Shown here piece after piece: positions 19,101 to 27,481 of a stretch of 54,051 nt of DNA. The stretch comes from Porphyromonadaceae bacterium UBA7555 (lineage in GTDB: Bacteria; Bacteroidota; Bacteroidia; Bacteroidales; Muribaculaceae): the NCBI GenBank assembly GCA_002478045.1, contig DLLT01000014.1, forward strand, positions 1 to 54,051, in the 5' to 3' direction. A program made the translations under genes and the position numbers. The notes under the pieces were generated by a model. That model was not told the origin of the DNA. It saw only the letters and a list, made by a program, of their open reading frames with translations, and ran no database searches. Numbering within the stretch: position 1 is the stretch's first letter; every line of letters starts with the position of its first letter.

Positions 19101-19599
19101 TACTTTGTCTCACACTAAGATTGACGGTATGGCTGTCGACTTCGTCGCGCGACGCCACGCGCTCGGCCAAAGCCTCGGGATAGGATACAATGAAGCGCAG
19201 CGGCGAACGATGCGACCCGTCCTCGCCCAGCAGGCGCGTCAAGGTCTGCGTGCGCAGTATGCGCGAAGCCTCATCCTCCTGTCCGTATTTGATGCTGCGG
19301 CGATAGCCAGACGGGAGTATGGCCACGGCCTCGTCTCCGGAGACGCGACACAGGTCGCCGTACAGGCACGCCGCGTCATCGCTGTCAGACCCTATCACCA
19401 AAGCCGTAAGCGACTTACGCCCGGCCGGTAATGCAGCCAAGGCCATAGCGGCCGCGCTGCCGCTGACACCATAGAGGATGCTGCGGCGACGATGCGACAA
19501 GGCTTTGAGCGCCTCGGAACGTCCGGAGGCAAAAGCGGCGCTAATGACTGCCAGCGGCGTGTCGCCGCCGACAGTAGCCGGGACTGCTTTCGTCTTCAT
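16132..19599 (-). CDS. mfd: Transcription-repair coupling factor Mfd
   Basis: The 1155-residue protein has the full Mfd layout: a UvrB-like N-terminal region (YPEALAERV, MRGGILDVFGFN), the RNA-polymerase-interacting domain (HVDHGVGRFAGL), and the superfamily 2 translocase with GDVGFGKTEIA (Walker A), VIDEEQKFGV (Walker B) and MSATPIPRTL. The second RecA lobe has ATTIVESGIDMPN and QLRGRVGRS, followed by a C-terminal TRCF domain. It displaces stalled RNA polymerase at DNA lesions and recruits UvrA in the cytoplasm. A low-complexity insert (about residues 335-350, rich in Ser/Thr/Gly) sits before the polymerase-binding part. The start ATG (19597-19599) shares one base with the stop of the upstream S41 protease gene, so the two are coupled. 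Confidence 0.97.
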   Translation of the reverse strand: MKTKAVPATVGGDTPLAVISAAFASGRSEALKALSHRRRSILYGVSGSAAAMALAALPAGRKSLTALVIGSDSDDAACLYGDLCRVSGDEAVAILPSGYRRSIKYGQEDEASRILRTQTLTRLLGEDGSHRSPLRFIVSYPEALAERVASRDEVDSHTVNLSVRQSIDPKTLLQTLLDNGFSKVDYVYIPGQVAMRGGILDVFGFNDERPVRIDFFGDEIESIRFFDVETQLSDDKIESVSIAADVTRLAKDNPSLLQFVDEKTLVAVRAGIDVCARVRAVAASDIAVNALMASNEDGMTIADIRADIVDAEAFAERYDAMRRMTLCAAPDPNSENSAGTAHTEGGGKTATAALDLHCSPQGIYHKNFELIAKSLGDFAQRGYKIYILSDSARQIQRLRDIFADRGDDITFGGVEGTLHEGFVDHEHKTCVFTDHQIFDRFHKYTLRSERARSGRVALSLKELGAIQPGDYIVHVDHGVGRFAGLLRTDVNGHTQEMIKLVYQNEDIVFVSIHALHKLSKYRGQDGEAPKLNKLGSGAWNRIKERTKSRLKDIARDLIRLYAARKDQQGHAFAPDSYMQNELEASFVYEDTPDQITATQAVKADMESPRPMDRLICGDVGFGKTEIAVRAAFKAAVDGKQTAILVPTTVLAYQHYNTFKERLKEFPVRVEYLSRARSAKDTKAILADLAEGKIDIIIGTHKLIGKSVHFHDLGLLVIDEEQKFGVAVKERLKQMKVSVDTLTMSATPIPRTLQFSLMGARDLSSLNTPPANRYPIVTNVDTLSDELLTDAIGFELARGGQVFIINNRIEGLYRLQNMVSRLVPDARSVVAHGQMPPEALEKAIIDFSNHDYDILIATTIVESGIDMPNVNTIIVNNAQNFGLSELHQLRGRVGRSSRKAFCYLLVPPDAELTGVARRRLQAIESFSDLGSGIHIAMQDLDIRGAGNLLGAEQSGFIADLGYETYQKILKEAVTELRTQEFAGTMTASTDTVGDGATGVDDFVADTTVESDLELLLPADYVPQESERISLYRELDSIERQDDLDAFAARLVDRFGPIPAVARELLLVPRLRRDARRLGIEKVVLKNGKMYTYFVDASNVAYYQSAMFGRMLSYLNLNSRRVHIRENAGRRSFVIDAVPTVHDAVSALETALALPVS

Positions 19600-21287
19600 T
19601 ATTTCTTGCGCAAAATGGCGTTATATCGATGTATATCGGTGAGTATGGCGCGAGCCGTCGCAACGTCCGGGTCATCCTTGACGGCACGGGCCGAGAGGTC
19701 ACGCGTGCTAAAATAGCGGGCGGCAATCTCATCCTCAAGCACTTCCATAATCTGGGAACGGCGGCGCTCAATGTCGCGCGCCAAGTCGGGCTTGAGCATA
19801 TTCTCGAGACTGTCAAGCGACGACTTCACTTCCGGCGTGAGATAGTCTTCGACACGCGCGGCATCGCGCAGATACTTGATGCCGGCGGCATAAGGCGAGT
19901 CATACTTGAGTTTGGCCGGATCTACAAAGGCCTTGAATTCGTCAAAGAGTGTACTGTCCGGATGCCAATTCAAAGTGTCTGTCGGTGTCTCGGGATGTGT
20001 GTTGGCGTAGCGATTGGCAAAATTGTCAATTACGAAGCTGTTATACAGCGTGTACAGCAAGCGGTTGCTTTCGGGCAATGTCACCGTCGTATCGGGCGTA
20101 ATACCGCCGCCGTCGCGCACCTCGCGACCCGCCGCAGTATGGTATACCGTTGTCAGCGAATCGGGTATGCGTGCCACCGAGCCATCATCGTTGCGATGGC
20201 CGTAGTCTATGGCTTGGATAAGACGGCCGCTAGGAATATAATATCGCCCGGTGGTAATCTTGAGCAATCCATCGTACGGCAACGGGCGCACATTCTGCAC
20301 CAGACCTTTGCCAAAAGTTCGGCGTCCTACGATGACGGCGCGGTCAAGGTCTTGTAGCGCTCCGGTAACAATTTCGGCCGCACTTGCCGTGCCTTCATTA
20401 ACCAGAATTACCAGCGGAATCTTGGTATCCTGCGGCGCCGAGGTGGTCTTGTAGGTGCGACGGTTGCGAGCTTCGCGACCGCGTATGGTCAGCACCTCCG
20501 TACCTTTGGGTACAAAATTGGACACAATCTGTACGGCACCGTCAACGATGCCACCGCCATTGTCGCGCAAATCGAGCACAAGACTCTTGACCCGTGGGTC
20601 GCGCTTGAGCGCCGCCACTGCATTGCGTACCTCCGACCCGGTCTTCTCGTTGAAAGTTGTGATGTCTATGTACCCCATACCGTCGCCGATATATCCGTAA
20701 TAGGGTAGCGGATCGATGGTTATGGTACCTCGCGTCACCGTAATATCCAAGATGCTGTCCGTGCTCACCCATGGGCGATGCAGTCGCAACCGCACTTCCG
20801 TGCCCGGGCGTCCCTTAAGACGGCGACTTACCTCCGTGATATCCATGGCCGGGGTCACGCTGTCGCCATCGATACTTATGAGGACATCGCCGTGGCGCAC
20901 GCCGGCACGCCGCGCCGGCGAATTCCACGATGGCGCCGTCAGCACCACCACGCTGTCACGGCGCTGTATCACCGAGCCTATGCCGGCATACTCGCCCGTG
21001 GTCACCGAAGTGAGGTTGTCGCGCTCATCAATGCCGAAATACTCGGTATACGGGTCTATCTGTCCCAGCAGCGCGTCTATTGCGGTGCGCATGGTTGTCT
21101 TGGCGTCCAGCGTATCCACATAATTCATTGTCAGCTCTTTGTAGATGCTATTGAACAGCTTGAGATTTTGCGAGATGTCCGATTTGGAAAAATGCACGGC
21201 GCCCTTGTCGCCGCGTACGCCGGCGAAGGCGACACCGGCCATAGCCAGAACCGCCGCCGACGCCATCAGGATGTGTCGTATCTTCAT
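19599..21287 (-). CDS. S41 family carboxy-terminal processing protease
   Basis: The 562-residue protein has an N-terminal signal/anchor (about residues 1-23), an S41 N-terminal helical region with GQIDPYTEYFG, a PDZ domain (about residues 95-175, with ARRAGVRHGDVLISIDGDSV), and the tail-specific protease core. The catalytic Ser302 lies in NEGTASAAEIV and Lys327 in RRTFGKGLVQ. These enzymes degrade or trim exported proteins by recognising C-termini in the periplasm. The C-terminal 150 residues include helices rich in Asp/Arg and are typical of Bacteroidetes members. It overlaps mfd by one base. The 300-base region upstream (21288-21594) shows no clear promoter on this strand. Confidence 0.92.
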   Translation of the reverse strand: MKIRHILMASAAVLAMAGVAFAGVRGDKGAVHFSKSDISQNLKLFNSIYKELTMNYVDTLDAKTTMRTAIDALLGQIDPYTEYFGIDERDNLTSVTTGEYAGIGSVIQRRDSVVVLTAPSWNSPARRAGVRHGDVLISIDGDSVTPAMDITEVSRRLKGRPGTEVRLRLHRPWVSTDSILDITVTRGTITIDPLPYYGYIGDGMGYIDITTFNEKTGSEVRNAVAALKRDPRVKSLVLDLRDNGGGIVDGAVQIVSNFVPKGTEVLTIRGREARNRRTYKTTSAPQDTKIPLVILVNEGTASAAEIVTGALQDLDRAVIVGRRTFGKGLVQNVRPLPYDGLLKITTGRYYIPSGRLIQAIDYGHRNDDGSVARIPDSLTTVYHTAAGREVRDGGGITPDTTVTLPESNRLLYTLYNSFVIDNFANRYANTHPETPTDTLNWHPDSTLFDEFKAFVDPAKLKYDSPYAAGIKYLRDAARVEDYLTPEVKSSLDSLENMLKPDLARDIERRRSQIMEVLEDEIAARYFSTRDLSARAVKDDPDVATARAILTDIHRYNAILRKK

Positions 21288-21594
21288 TGATGCGTCAGTT
21301 TGTCATTATATAGCGCTAAGCACGGCTTCATAGGCCGACTTCTGCGCCGAAGAAATCTTTTGGCACGGCGTGTCCGCGTATCCGCGGCCGCCGTTTGCCT
21401 CCACGAAGTTACAACTAAATTCCCAACCCGCAAAAAATATCCGCCGATACCCCACCACAGCAGCCGATGCAATCGCCTCGCAGCATCCCCCGGCTCGTCC
21501 GCCCATGTCCGCATACCCCCCCCTGCGCACCACACCCTCCAACGCGCAAAAAGCCGACACTTCGGTAAAAAAACGGCGAAAATTTTGGCCAGTG
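21288..21594. other. Intergenic, no gene supported
   Basis: C-rich spacer between the divergent S41 protease gene and the secreted-protein gene. It includes a run of eight C near 21516-21523. Frames on both strands are open but low in complexity and without family resemblance. I see no RNA gene here. Confidence 0.4.
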
Positions 21595-21625
21595 CTTGTG
21601 CTTTCACTTAAAATACTTATATTTG
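21595..21625 (+). promoter_or_regulatory. Bacteroidetes-type promoter for the modular secreted protein
   Basis: CTTG (21595-21598), 19-base spacer, TATATTTG (21618-21625). It implies a leader of about 210 bases. The leader contains ATCAATA-N7-TATTGAT (21756-21776) and a further TATTGAT at 21788-21794, which could be an operator. Confidence 0.6.
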
Positions 21626-21842
21626 CTGCCGATAAGTCTGATAACGGCGCAGGAGAGCGTCCGAGAGGAAGGCGCTCCCGAAGTGATTGAGCGCATCCAA
21701 AGACTGGCGCTATATCAAGCAGAGACAGATCACTATGCAAAAAAAACGCCCATCAATCAATATATAATGTATTGATATCCCCAAAAGTATTGATACAACT
21801 ATCCTTATATTTTATTCACAACTAATCCCAAATCAAGGTTCT

Positions 21843-24800
21843 ATGAAAAAAACCTTAATATGTAGCCTCGGCGCGGCCCTTGCCGCGATGCTGTGTGCAA
21901 CGCCCGCTTATGCCACGCGAGGCGGTGCTCACACCCTTGTAGCCGATGCCTACTTCCAGCAAGTACGTCTCCAATGGCGTGCGCCCGAAGCACCCAAAAC
22001 CCTCCAGTGGCACAACGACTACGACTACAACGGAGACAACTTTATCAACGGTGACTTACAAAAAGCACAAGTTGCATACGCCGGTGCCAAGTTTACGGCC
22101 GAAGACCTCAAGGATTATGTGGGTCAGGTCGTGGACGGCATCACCTTTGCCCAGTATCGCAATGTAACCAAGGTAACCGGTCTGGTATACGAGAACGGCG
22201 AAGTCGTGGCACAGGGCGTGGCCGACCGCAGCAAGTACGAAAAAAACACGACCCTGAAAATTGACCTTGACAGCCACGTAACCATCAAAGCCGACGCAGA
22301 ATATATCTTCGCCATCAAAGTTGAGGGCGGATACAATATGACCTTCGTAGTTATGAAGGACAAGACCACCGATGCTCCCGGCAAAGGCGATCTTTACAGC
22401 ACCGACGGCAAAAACTGGACAGCCACCGGCAACGGCGATTACCTGGTGACCGCCAACCTCGTCAATAAAGTCGACGAAGCTCCCACCGGCTATAGCGTAA
22501 TGATGGACGGAGACTTCTACAACGCCGATGACGTAACCATCACCAGCGCCAAAAACAAATACTCCGGTGTCATCGAATACACCGCCCTGATAAACAACGT
22601 ACCCGCCGGCAAACATCAGGTTTATGTCTCGGCCGATTACCCCGACGAACACCGTCTCTCGTCGACCGCATGCACGGTGACAACCCTTGACTTCGCCAAG
22701 TCCGCACCTTCGGCACACTACAACTACAATACCTCGGCCGGAGATTTCAAGCACGTGCTGGTATGGGCCGCACCCCTCACCGGAGGCAGCAACCTCACTT
22801 GGGGCACCAACGAAATCGCTATGTCGATAGGCGGCACAGCCAAAGAAGATACTAAAGTGTGGATACGCAACGTCTTCACAGCCGACGACCTTACCGCCTT
22901 CGGCGCAAATGCCAAGATCACAAACATCAAAGCCGTCTTCACCGAAGCCGTAATCAGCGCCGCCAAACTCTTTGTAATAAAAGACGGCGTCATTGACTAT
23001 GCACAAGACGCCACTGCAGCCGAAATTGCAGCAATAAAAGCCAATGAGGTCAGCACTTTCGCGCTGAGCGAGCCCTATGCCCTGACCCCCGGCCACACAT
23101 ACGCATACGGTCTGTATGTATTGCACACCTCCGGCGCACACCCTATAGGCATCTCCACCGCCAGAACTATCGACGGCCGAGGCAATACATTCTCCACCAC
23201 AAAGCCCAGCTCCAAAGGCTTCGAGAAAACATCTCCCACCTGGAAGACGCTCCGTAGCGGCGGCATCTCCGGCAACTGGGCATTGTATGCCACCGTCGAA
23301 GGCGCTACCACCAAAGAAGCACCCACCGGATATACGCTCACTCGTGACGGCGAAGTCATCGCCTCCGGCATCAAGGACACCAGCTACACAGACGAAGTTC
23401 CCGGCCCCGGACGCTACGTCTACACCCTGACCGCCAATTACGACTACTATACGACCTATCCCGAAGAATTTGCCATAAATATTTCGCTGCCCGAGAAATA
23501 TGCAGCGCCCGAACTTGGCGGATACTCCTATGACAAGGATATCGACGAAGTCTCAATCGCATGGAATATGGACCAAAAATTGTCCAAGTGCGACGGTGCT
23601 CAGTACCTCACAGGATTCGAAGAGGAGATGACCATGATGTGGGGTTCACAGTTCACAAAAGACGAACTCGCAGCATACAAGGGTCTGAAAATTAATCGCC
23701 TGAGATTTGCCATAGGCGAAGCCATCGGCGACTTCAAAGTAGGCGTGTACACCGCCAAAGGCAAGATCCTCTCCGAGCTCTCATTCAAAGACGGCGATAT
23801 AGAACCGCTTTCCATATATTCAGCCCCGCTGGAAACCCCTGTCGAAATCACCGGCGAAGAAGACCTCTACATTGCCTATAGCGGCACAATCCCCGCCAAG
23901 GCACAGGCACTTATTGTTGATGCAGGCCCGCTGAAAACGGGAGGTGCTCGCATAAGCCTTACCAACGGCCTCAACTGGATAAACCTTGCCACCGTATCCG
24001 CTGAAGCCACTGACAACAACCTCTTTATAGAAGCCTATGTCACCGATGGCGAATCCGGCACAACAACCGAACAAGCAATCACAATGGGCAACACTACAAG
24101 TCTTGGTATAAGCCCGGTACAAGCAACCGAAGAGCCCATCGATGTAGTATTCACTAAGACTGCTCCGAAAGCGGTAGCCAAAGCAGCCGACAGACCCAGG
24201 CCGCTGAAATTCAACGTATATCGCAACGGCGAAGTCATTGCCACCACTACCGAGATGACATACAAGGACAAGTTGCCATCGTTCAATGACTATACGTACT
24301 ACATCACCGCCGTATACGAAAACGGCTGGGAATCGGCTGCAACACGCTCCTTCACCGTAAGCCGCCCCATCGCACAGAAAGGCGTAGCTCCCTACGCGCT
24401 CACCGGCGCCTCCACTGCCGATGGGCTTAACCTCACATGGAAATCGCCAGACCAAGCACTCACGATGACCTACGTTCAGGGCACCAAGATTGGCGGTCTC
24501 GGACTTACCGGAAAAGAGCTCATACCCCACGCATTTATCCGCTTTGCCAAGGAAGACCTGAAACCATACATCGGCCAACGCATCGACCATATTATGTTCG
24601 GACTCTACTCCACGGAAGTATCTGACGTAGCCATCGAAATCGCAGAAGACGAAAACATCATTTACCACCAGCCCGTATCTAATATCGTTAAAGGTTGGAA
24701 CGATGTGCGCCTCAACGATCCGTACCTCATCACCGGCGAAAGCGACTTGTACATAGGTTACACCCTGTCGCACGCATCAGGCATCAAGCCCCTCGGCGTT

Positions 24801-25289
24801 GATGTTATGGAAGACGGCACATTCCCCAGCGATCCCGACGAGGGCGACATCCTCACCAACAGCGATGCCGCTCCCGGATACTGGTATCGTCTGTCCAAGA
24901 AATTCAAGCTAAACTACAACTGGGCTATCAAGGCTGTCCTGGCCAATGACGAACAGACCGTAACCAAGACTCAGGACGCCGGCATCACATACAACCTGTA
25001 TTGTGACGGGGAGAAAATCCGCGAAGGCTTGAGCGACACTTCCGCCATTATCCCCGATGCAAAACAGGGCTACTACTACGTCACTGCCATCAACAACGGC
25101 ATAGAATCCGGCGAATCCAACAAGGTGTTCTTCAGCACCGGCGCCATCGATGACATCACCGTTGACGACAACGCCGCTGCCGAGTACTTCAACCTGCAAG
25201 GCATCCGCGTAGACGCCGACAACCTAACCCCCGGCATCTACCTGCGCCGCAGCGCCAACGGCAAAGTCGCCAAGATCTATGTCAAATAA
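21843..25289 (+). CDS. Large modular secreted protein with T9SS-type C-terminal domain
   Basis: The 1148-residue protein has a signal peptide ending near Ala23 (MLCATPAYA). It is built from repeated units: four jelly-roll-like modules each opening with a motif like FTAEDLKDYVGQVVDGITF (also FTKDELAAYKGLKINRLRF and FAKEDLKPYIGQRIDHIMF; the second copy is degenerate), and interleaved fibronectin-III-like repeats of the type APTGYTLTRDGEVIASG. The C-terminus (IDDITVDD then YFNLQGIRVDADN...GIYLRR) is the same kind of tail found on three other proteins here and fits a T9SS type A sorting domain. The repeated modules resemble adhesin domains of the gingipain/hemagglutinin type, so surface binding is a plausible role; no enzyme motif is visible. 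Followed by a strong terminator at 25357-25396. Confidence 0.85.
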   Translation: MKKTLICSLGAALAAMLCATPAYATRGGAHTLVADAYFQQVRLQWRAPEAPKTLQWHNDYDYNGDNFINGDLQKAQVAYAGAKFTAEDLKDYVGQVVDGITFAQYRNVTKVTGLVYENGEVVAQGVADRSKYEKNTTLKIDLDSHVTIKADAEYIFAIKVEGGYNMTFVVMKDKTTDAPGKGDLYSTDGKNWTATGNGDYLVTANLVNKVDEAPTGYSVMMDGDFYNADDVTITSAKNKYSGVIEYTALINNVPAGKHQVYVSADYPDEHRLSSTACTVTTLDFAKSAPSAHYNYNTSAGDFKHVLVWAAPLTGGSNLTWGTNEIAMSIGGTAKEDTKVWIRNVFTADDLTAFGANAKITNIKAVFTEAVISAAKLFVIKDGVIDYAQDATAAEIAAIKANEVSTFALSEPYALTPGHTYAYGLYVLHTSGAHPIGISTARTIDGRGNTFSTTKPSSKGFEKTSPTWKTLRSGGISGNWALYATVEGATTKEAPTGYTLTRDGEVIASGIKDTSYTDEVPGPGRYVYTLTANYDYYTTYPEEFAINISLPEKYAAPELGGYSYDKDIDEVSIAWNMDQKLSKCDGAQYLTGFEEEMTMMWGSQFTKDELAAYKGLKINRLRFAIGEAIGDFKVGVYTAKGKILSELSFKDGDIEPLSIYSAPLETPVEITGEEDLYIAYSGTIPAKAQALIVDAGPLKTGGARISLTNGLNWINLATVSAEATDNNLFIEAYVTDGESGTTTEQAITMGNTTSLGISPVQATEEPIDVVFTKTAPKAVAKAADRPRPLKFNVYRNGEVIATTTEMTYKDKLPSFNDYTYYITAVYENGWESAATRSFTVSRPIAQKGVAPYALTGASTADGLNLTWKSPDQALTMTYVQGTKIGGLGLTGKELIPHAFIRFAKEDLKPYIGQRIDHIMFGLYSTEVSDVAIEIAEDENIIYHQPVSNIVKGWNDVRLNDPYLITGESDLYIGYTLSHASGIKPLGVDVMEDGTFPSDPDEGDILTNSDAAPGYWYRLSKKFKLNYNWAIKAVLANDEQTVTKTQDAGITYNLYCDGEKIREGLSDTSAIIPDAKQGYYYVTAINNGIESGESNKVFFSTGAIDDITVDDNAAAEYFNLQGIRVDADNLTPGIYLRRSANGKVAKIYVK

Positions 25290-25356
25290 CGACAACAAGA
25301 CCCATAATCCATAACGGAATACGGCATCACTGATTGCCGCCGTATCCGTCCCCTTC

Positions 25357-25396
25357 AATCTCGGGGCGTGTCCGCACAGAGGCACGCCCCGAGATT
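25357..25396 (+). terminator. Strong hairpin terminator
   Basis: A perfect 14-bp GC-rich stem AATCTCGGGGCGTG / CACGCCCCGAGATT with a 12-base loop, followed by TTGTATTTG. It lies 68 bases after the stop of the modular secreted protein. Confidence 0.8.
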
Positions 25397-25470
25397 TGTA
25401 TTTGCCGCTAAAATGCATCCTCTCATCCCCATTTTTGCCGCTAAGCGTAGGCCTTTTCGCAAAAAATCAG

Positions 25471-25478
25471 TAGATTTG
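25471..25478 (+). promoter_or_regulatory. -7 box upstream of the AraC-type regulator
   Basis: TAGATTTG fits the TAnnTTTG -7 consensus; no good -33 partner is seen. It implies transcription from about 25485 and so favours the ATG at 25520 over 25481. Confidence 0.4.
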
Positions 25479-25519
25479 CAGTGCAAAAGCGCTGCACAAC
25501 ATCATATACACGACACAAA

Positions 25520-26674
25520 ATGCCCGAAGGCTATACATACTATTCCGACACCTGCCTTATATTCATCGTCACAGGAATCATCTGCGGCATCATCCGACTG
25601 ATGCACCACTGCCGCCCGTACGACAAAGAAGCCCGATATTTCTATCCGGCAAGTTCGCTTACCGCGTTCTTGTTTATGGGCATAATAATGCTTACGCCCT
25701 ATTATTTGCACCCGGAAGACCCCGGGGCCTGGGTATATTTGCGCGCTTTTGGTGTGGTGTACTACCCGGCGGCATTCTCAGCAGCGTTCCATCGATACTT
25801 CAAATGGCAAAGGTTGAGGGGCTGGAGTGCCACACTATTCTTCTACCTACCCGTATGTCTACTTGCCGTGACGTCCATTGCGGCAATGTACACTCCGACC
25901 GCTGTATGGCTCGGAGCGCACGACACATTGGTGTTGAGCATTGCGGCCGGTATAGGCATCATTCTGGCAGGGTATATGATGAAAACCCTGGTTTGGCTCA
26001 AAAATCAAATTTCGGACTACAACAAGGGCAATTTCTCGGATGACAGCGATTTTCCGCACAAGTTTGCCTGCAAGATCATATACTTCCCGGCGATATGGAC
26101 CGCAATAGTATGGATAGTGCTGCTGACCGACAACCGAGACTTGAATATGGCGGCAAATATCGTTATGTCTGCCTGTATGGTGTCTATTCTGTGCCTGATA
26201 CTTCATCCTCAACGATTATTGCGGCCCAAGTGTATCGAGGAAAAGCTTGACAATATCGTGAGCCGCGAGACTCGTCTTATGCAAGATACCCTCAGTGCGG
26301 CCAAAGAGGAAGACTGCGCCATAACCGAATCCGATGCCGAAATCGACCCGAGCGCCGAGGAGGCTCGCCGCCAGGTCCTCGAAATAATCTTGCAAAAATA
26401 CCGCGAGTCGCACTTGCAGAAATCGGACATCCTTGCACTCATAGACTCGGGCAAAAAAAGCGAGGCCAACCGTTTTATCATCCGGATCGGATACTACAAT
26501 CTTATCAATATGTTCCGCCTGGAACATGCACGCCTATATGGGCTGGCACATCCCGAAGCCAAGCAGAGCGAAATCGCCGAAGCCGCCGGATTTGCCTCCG
26601 GCTCAAGTTTTAGCAAGGCCAAGCGCAGCGTGCCTCAAATCGACCCCGAAATCGTCAGCGGCGTCAAACTGTGA
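25520..26674 (+). CDS. Membrane-embedded AraC-type transcriptional regulator
   Basis: From the ATG at 25520 the protein is 384 residues. The first 215 or so contain six or seven hydrophobic segments (for example LIFIVTGIICGIIRL, FLFMGIIMLTPYYL, LSIAAGIGIILAGYMM). A charged linker follows, then a C-terminal AraC-like helix-turn-helix region with FRLEHARLYGLAHPE and SEIAEAAGFASGSSFSKAKR. The second helix-turn-helix keeps the typical AraC phrase (A..AGF.S.S.F). Such fusions of a membrane sensor with an AraC domain are common in Bacteroidales; the signal is unknown. It lies about 800 bases upstream of the fimbrial operon on the same strand and could regulate it, but that is inference from position. 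Confidence 0.8.
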   Translation: MPEGYTYYSDTCLIFIVTGIICGIIRLMHHCRPYDKEARYFYPASSLTAFLFMGIIMLTPYYLHPEDPGAWVYLRAFGVVYYPAAFSAAFHRYFKWQRLRGWSATLFFYLPVCLLAVTSIAAMYTPTAVWLGAHDTLVLSIAAGIGIILAGYMMKTLVWLKNQISDYNKGNFSDDSDFPHKFACKIIYFPAIWTAIVWIVLLTDNRDLNMAANIVMSACMVSILCLILHPQRLLRPKCIEEKLDNIVSRETRLMQDTLSAAKEEDCAITESDAEIDPSAEEARRQVLEIILQKYRESHLQKSDILALIDSGKKSEANRFIIRIGYYNLINMFRLEHARLYGLAHPEAKQSEIAEAAGFASGSSFSKAKRSVPQIDPEIVSGVKL

Positions 26675-26694
26675 TATTACGGCGGTAAAAATAG

Positions 26695-26847
26695 AACTAT
26701 CAGCACCTTGCACCAAGTTATTACCTTACCGGTCGCCCCATCGTATCATGTCGCGGAGCATACACGTCAATCATCAGCACTTCGCAAGACATAACCGGGG
26801 CGATAAAGCGAGTGGCCAAACAGATTTCGGAAACATTCGCCAAATAA
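26695..26847 (+). pseudogene. Start-less coding-like remnant, possibly the end of a glycosyltransferase
   Basis: Between an in-frame TAG and the TAA at 26845 is a 50-codon open stretch that reads like a protein C-terminus: LAPSYYLTGRPIVSCRGAYT, then ISTSQDITGAIKRVAKQISE. The YLTGRPIVS phrase resembles the YxAxGKPIVS stretch near the end of glycosyltransferase family 4-like sugar-transfer enzymes. No start codon or upstream domain is present. I treat it as a possible fragment left from a rearrangement; it may also be chance. Confidence 0.3.
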
Positions 26848-27297
26848 TAGTGGCTATATCACGAGTCGCGCGGGTAGTCAAACATCGACTTGTCACAGAC
26901 TAAGTATGCCACATATATGATTTTGGATATGGAAGGGGCAAATCTACTTGCATCCGTTTGACCGCCCGGACCTAAATTACGTCTTTATAAGGACTGTTAT
27001 AGTTTGATTGATTCAAAGATTCATCTGTTCACACCGGAACAGATGAATTTGGTTGTAAACCCCGCCCAATATTCATCCAAATAGCCTATACGTCAAAAAC
27101 TCTGTCTTAGCGGAAAAACGCGCCAAAAGACCTGCCGCTAAAAAGAAAAAACACTTAAATCATACGGCCCATAGCAGGATGGGAGGCACCATAAAGCGTG
27201 TTGTTTCGGCGCTCAGCGGAAAGTTAAAGAATCTTAAGGATGTCTTAGAGGAAAACGTATTGTTGCAACGCAACCAAACACGACATTCATTTACGTC
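26848..27297. other. Long intergenic region before the fimbrial operon
   Basis: It contains a hairpin (27019-27048) and a 51-codon reading frame (27179-27334) of doubtful reality. No RNA gene, site-specific recombinase site or flanking inverted repeats of an invertible promoter could be recognised. Confidence 0.4.
27019..27048. other. Perfect 12-bp hairpin
   Basis: ATTCATCTGTTC / GAACAGATGAAT with a 6-base loop (ACACCG). It is followed by TTGGTTG rather than a T-run, so it is not a standard terminator. It may be an attenuator, a protein site, or the end of a vanished gene. Confidence 0.6.
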
Positions 27298-27305
27298 TAA
27301 TTTTG
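27298..27305 (+). promoter_or_regulatory. -7 box upstream of the fimbrial operon
   Basis: TAATTTTG matches the -7 consensus. No TTTG/TTG stands at the -33 position, which suggests that activation may need a regulator. Transcription would start near 27312, 170 bases before the first gene. Confidence 0.4.
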
Positions 27306-27481
27306 CACGAGACGTCGGACACTTATACAAGTGAACGTAGCAGAAGCAATATGATCCCTATCCCTAATACAAATCCTCAATATTATTCGCGACTATTGAT
27401 CTGTCGCGAACACAAATGGCAGAGAGCACCGCGACGATAGCCGCGATGCCCTCGTCATTAATGATTAAACAAATATACGAT

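Noticed and set aside
21306..21740. 144-residue minus-strand frame between the S41 gene and the modular secreted protein
   Set aside because: No signal, domain or conserved phrase; it crosses the plus-strand promoter at 21595-21625.
26526..26903. 125-residue plus-strand frame overlapping the end of the AraC-type gene
   Set aside because: It overlaps a clear gene in another frame, and its composition is rich in Pro/Ser/Lys without pattern.
27179..27334. 51-codon frame MGGTIKRVVSALSGKLKNLK...
   Set aside because: It contains the putative -7 box of the fimbrial operon and has no family resemblance or ribosome-site support, so I could not call it a gene.
26675..27481. Possible invertible (phase-variable) promoter for the fimbrial operon
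   Set aside because: I looked for flanking inverted repeats with a promoter between them; only a local hairpin (27019-27048) was found, and no invertase gene is present.
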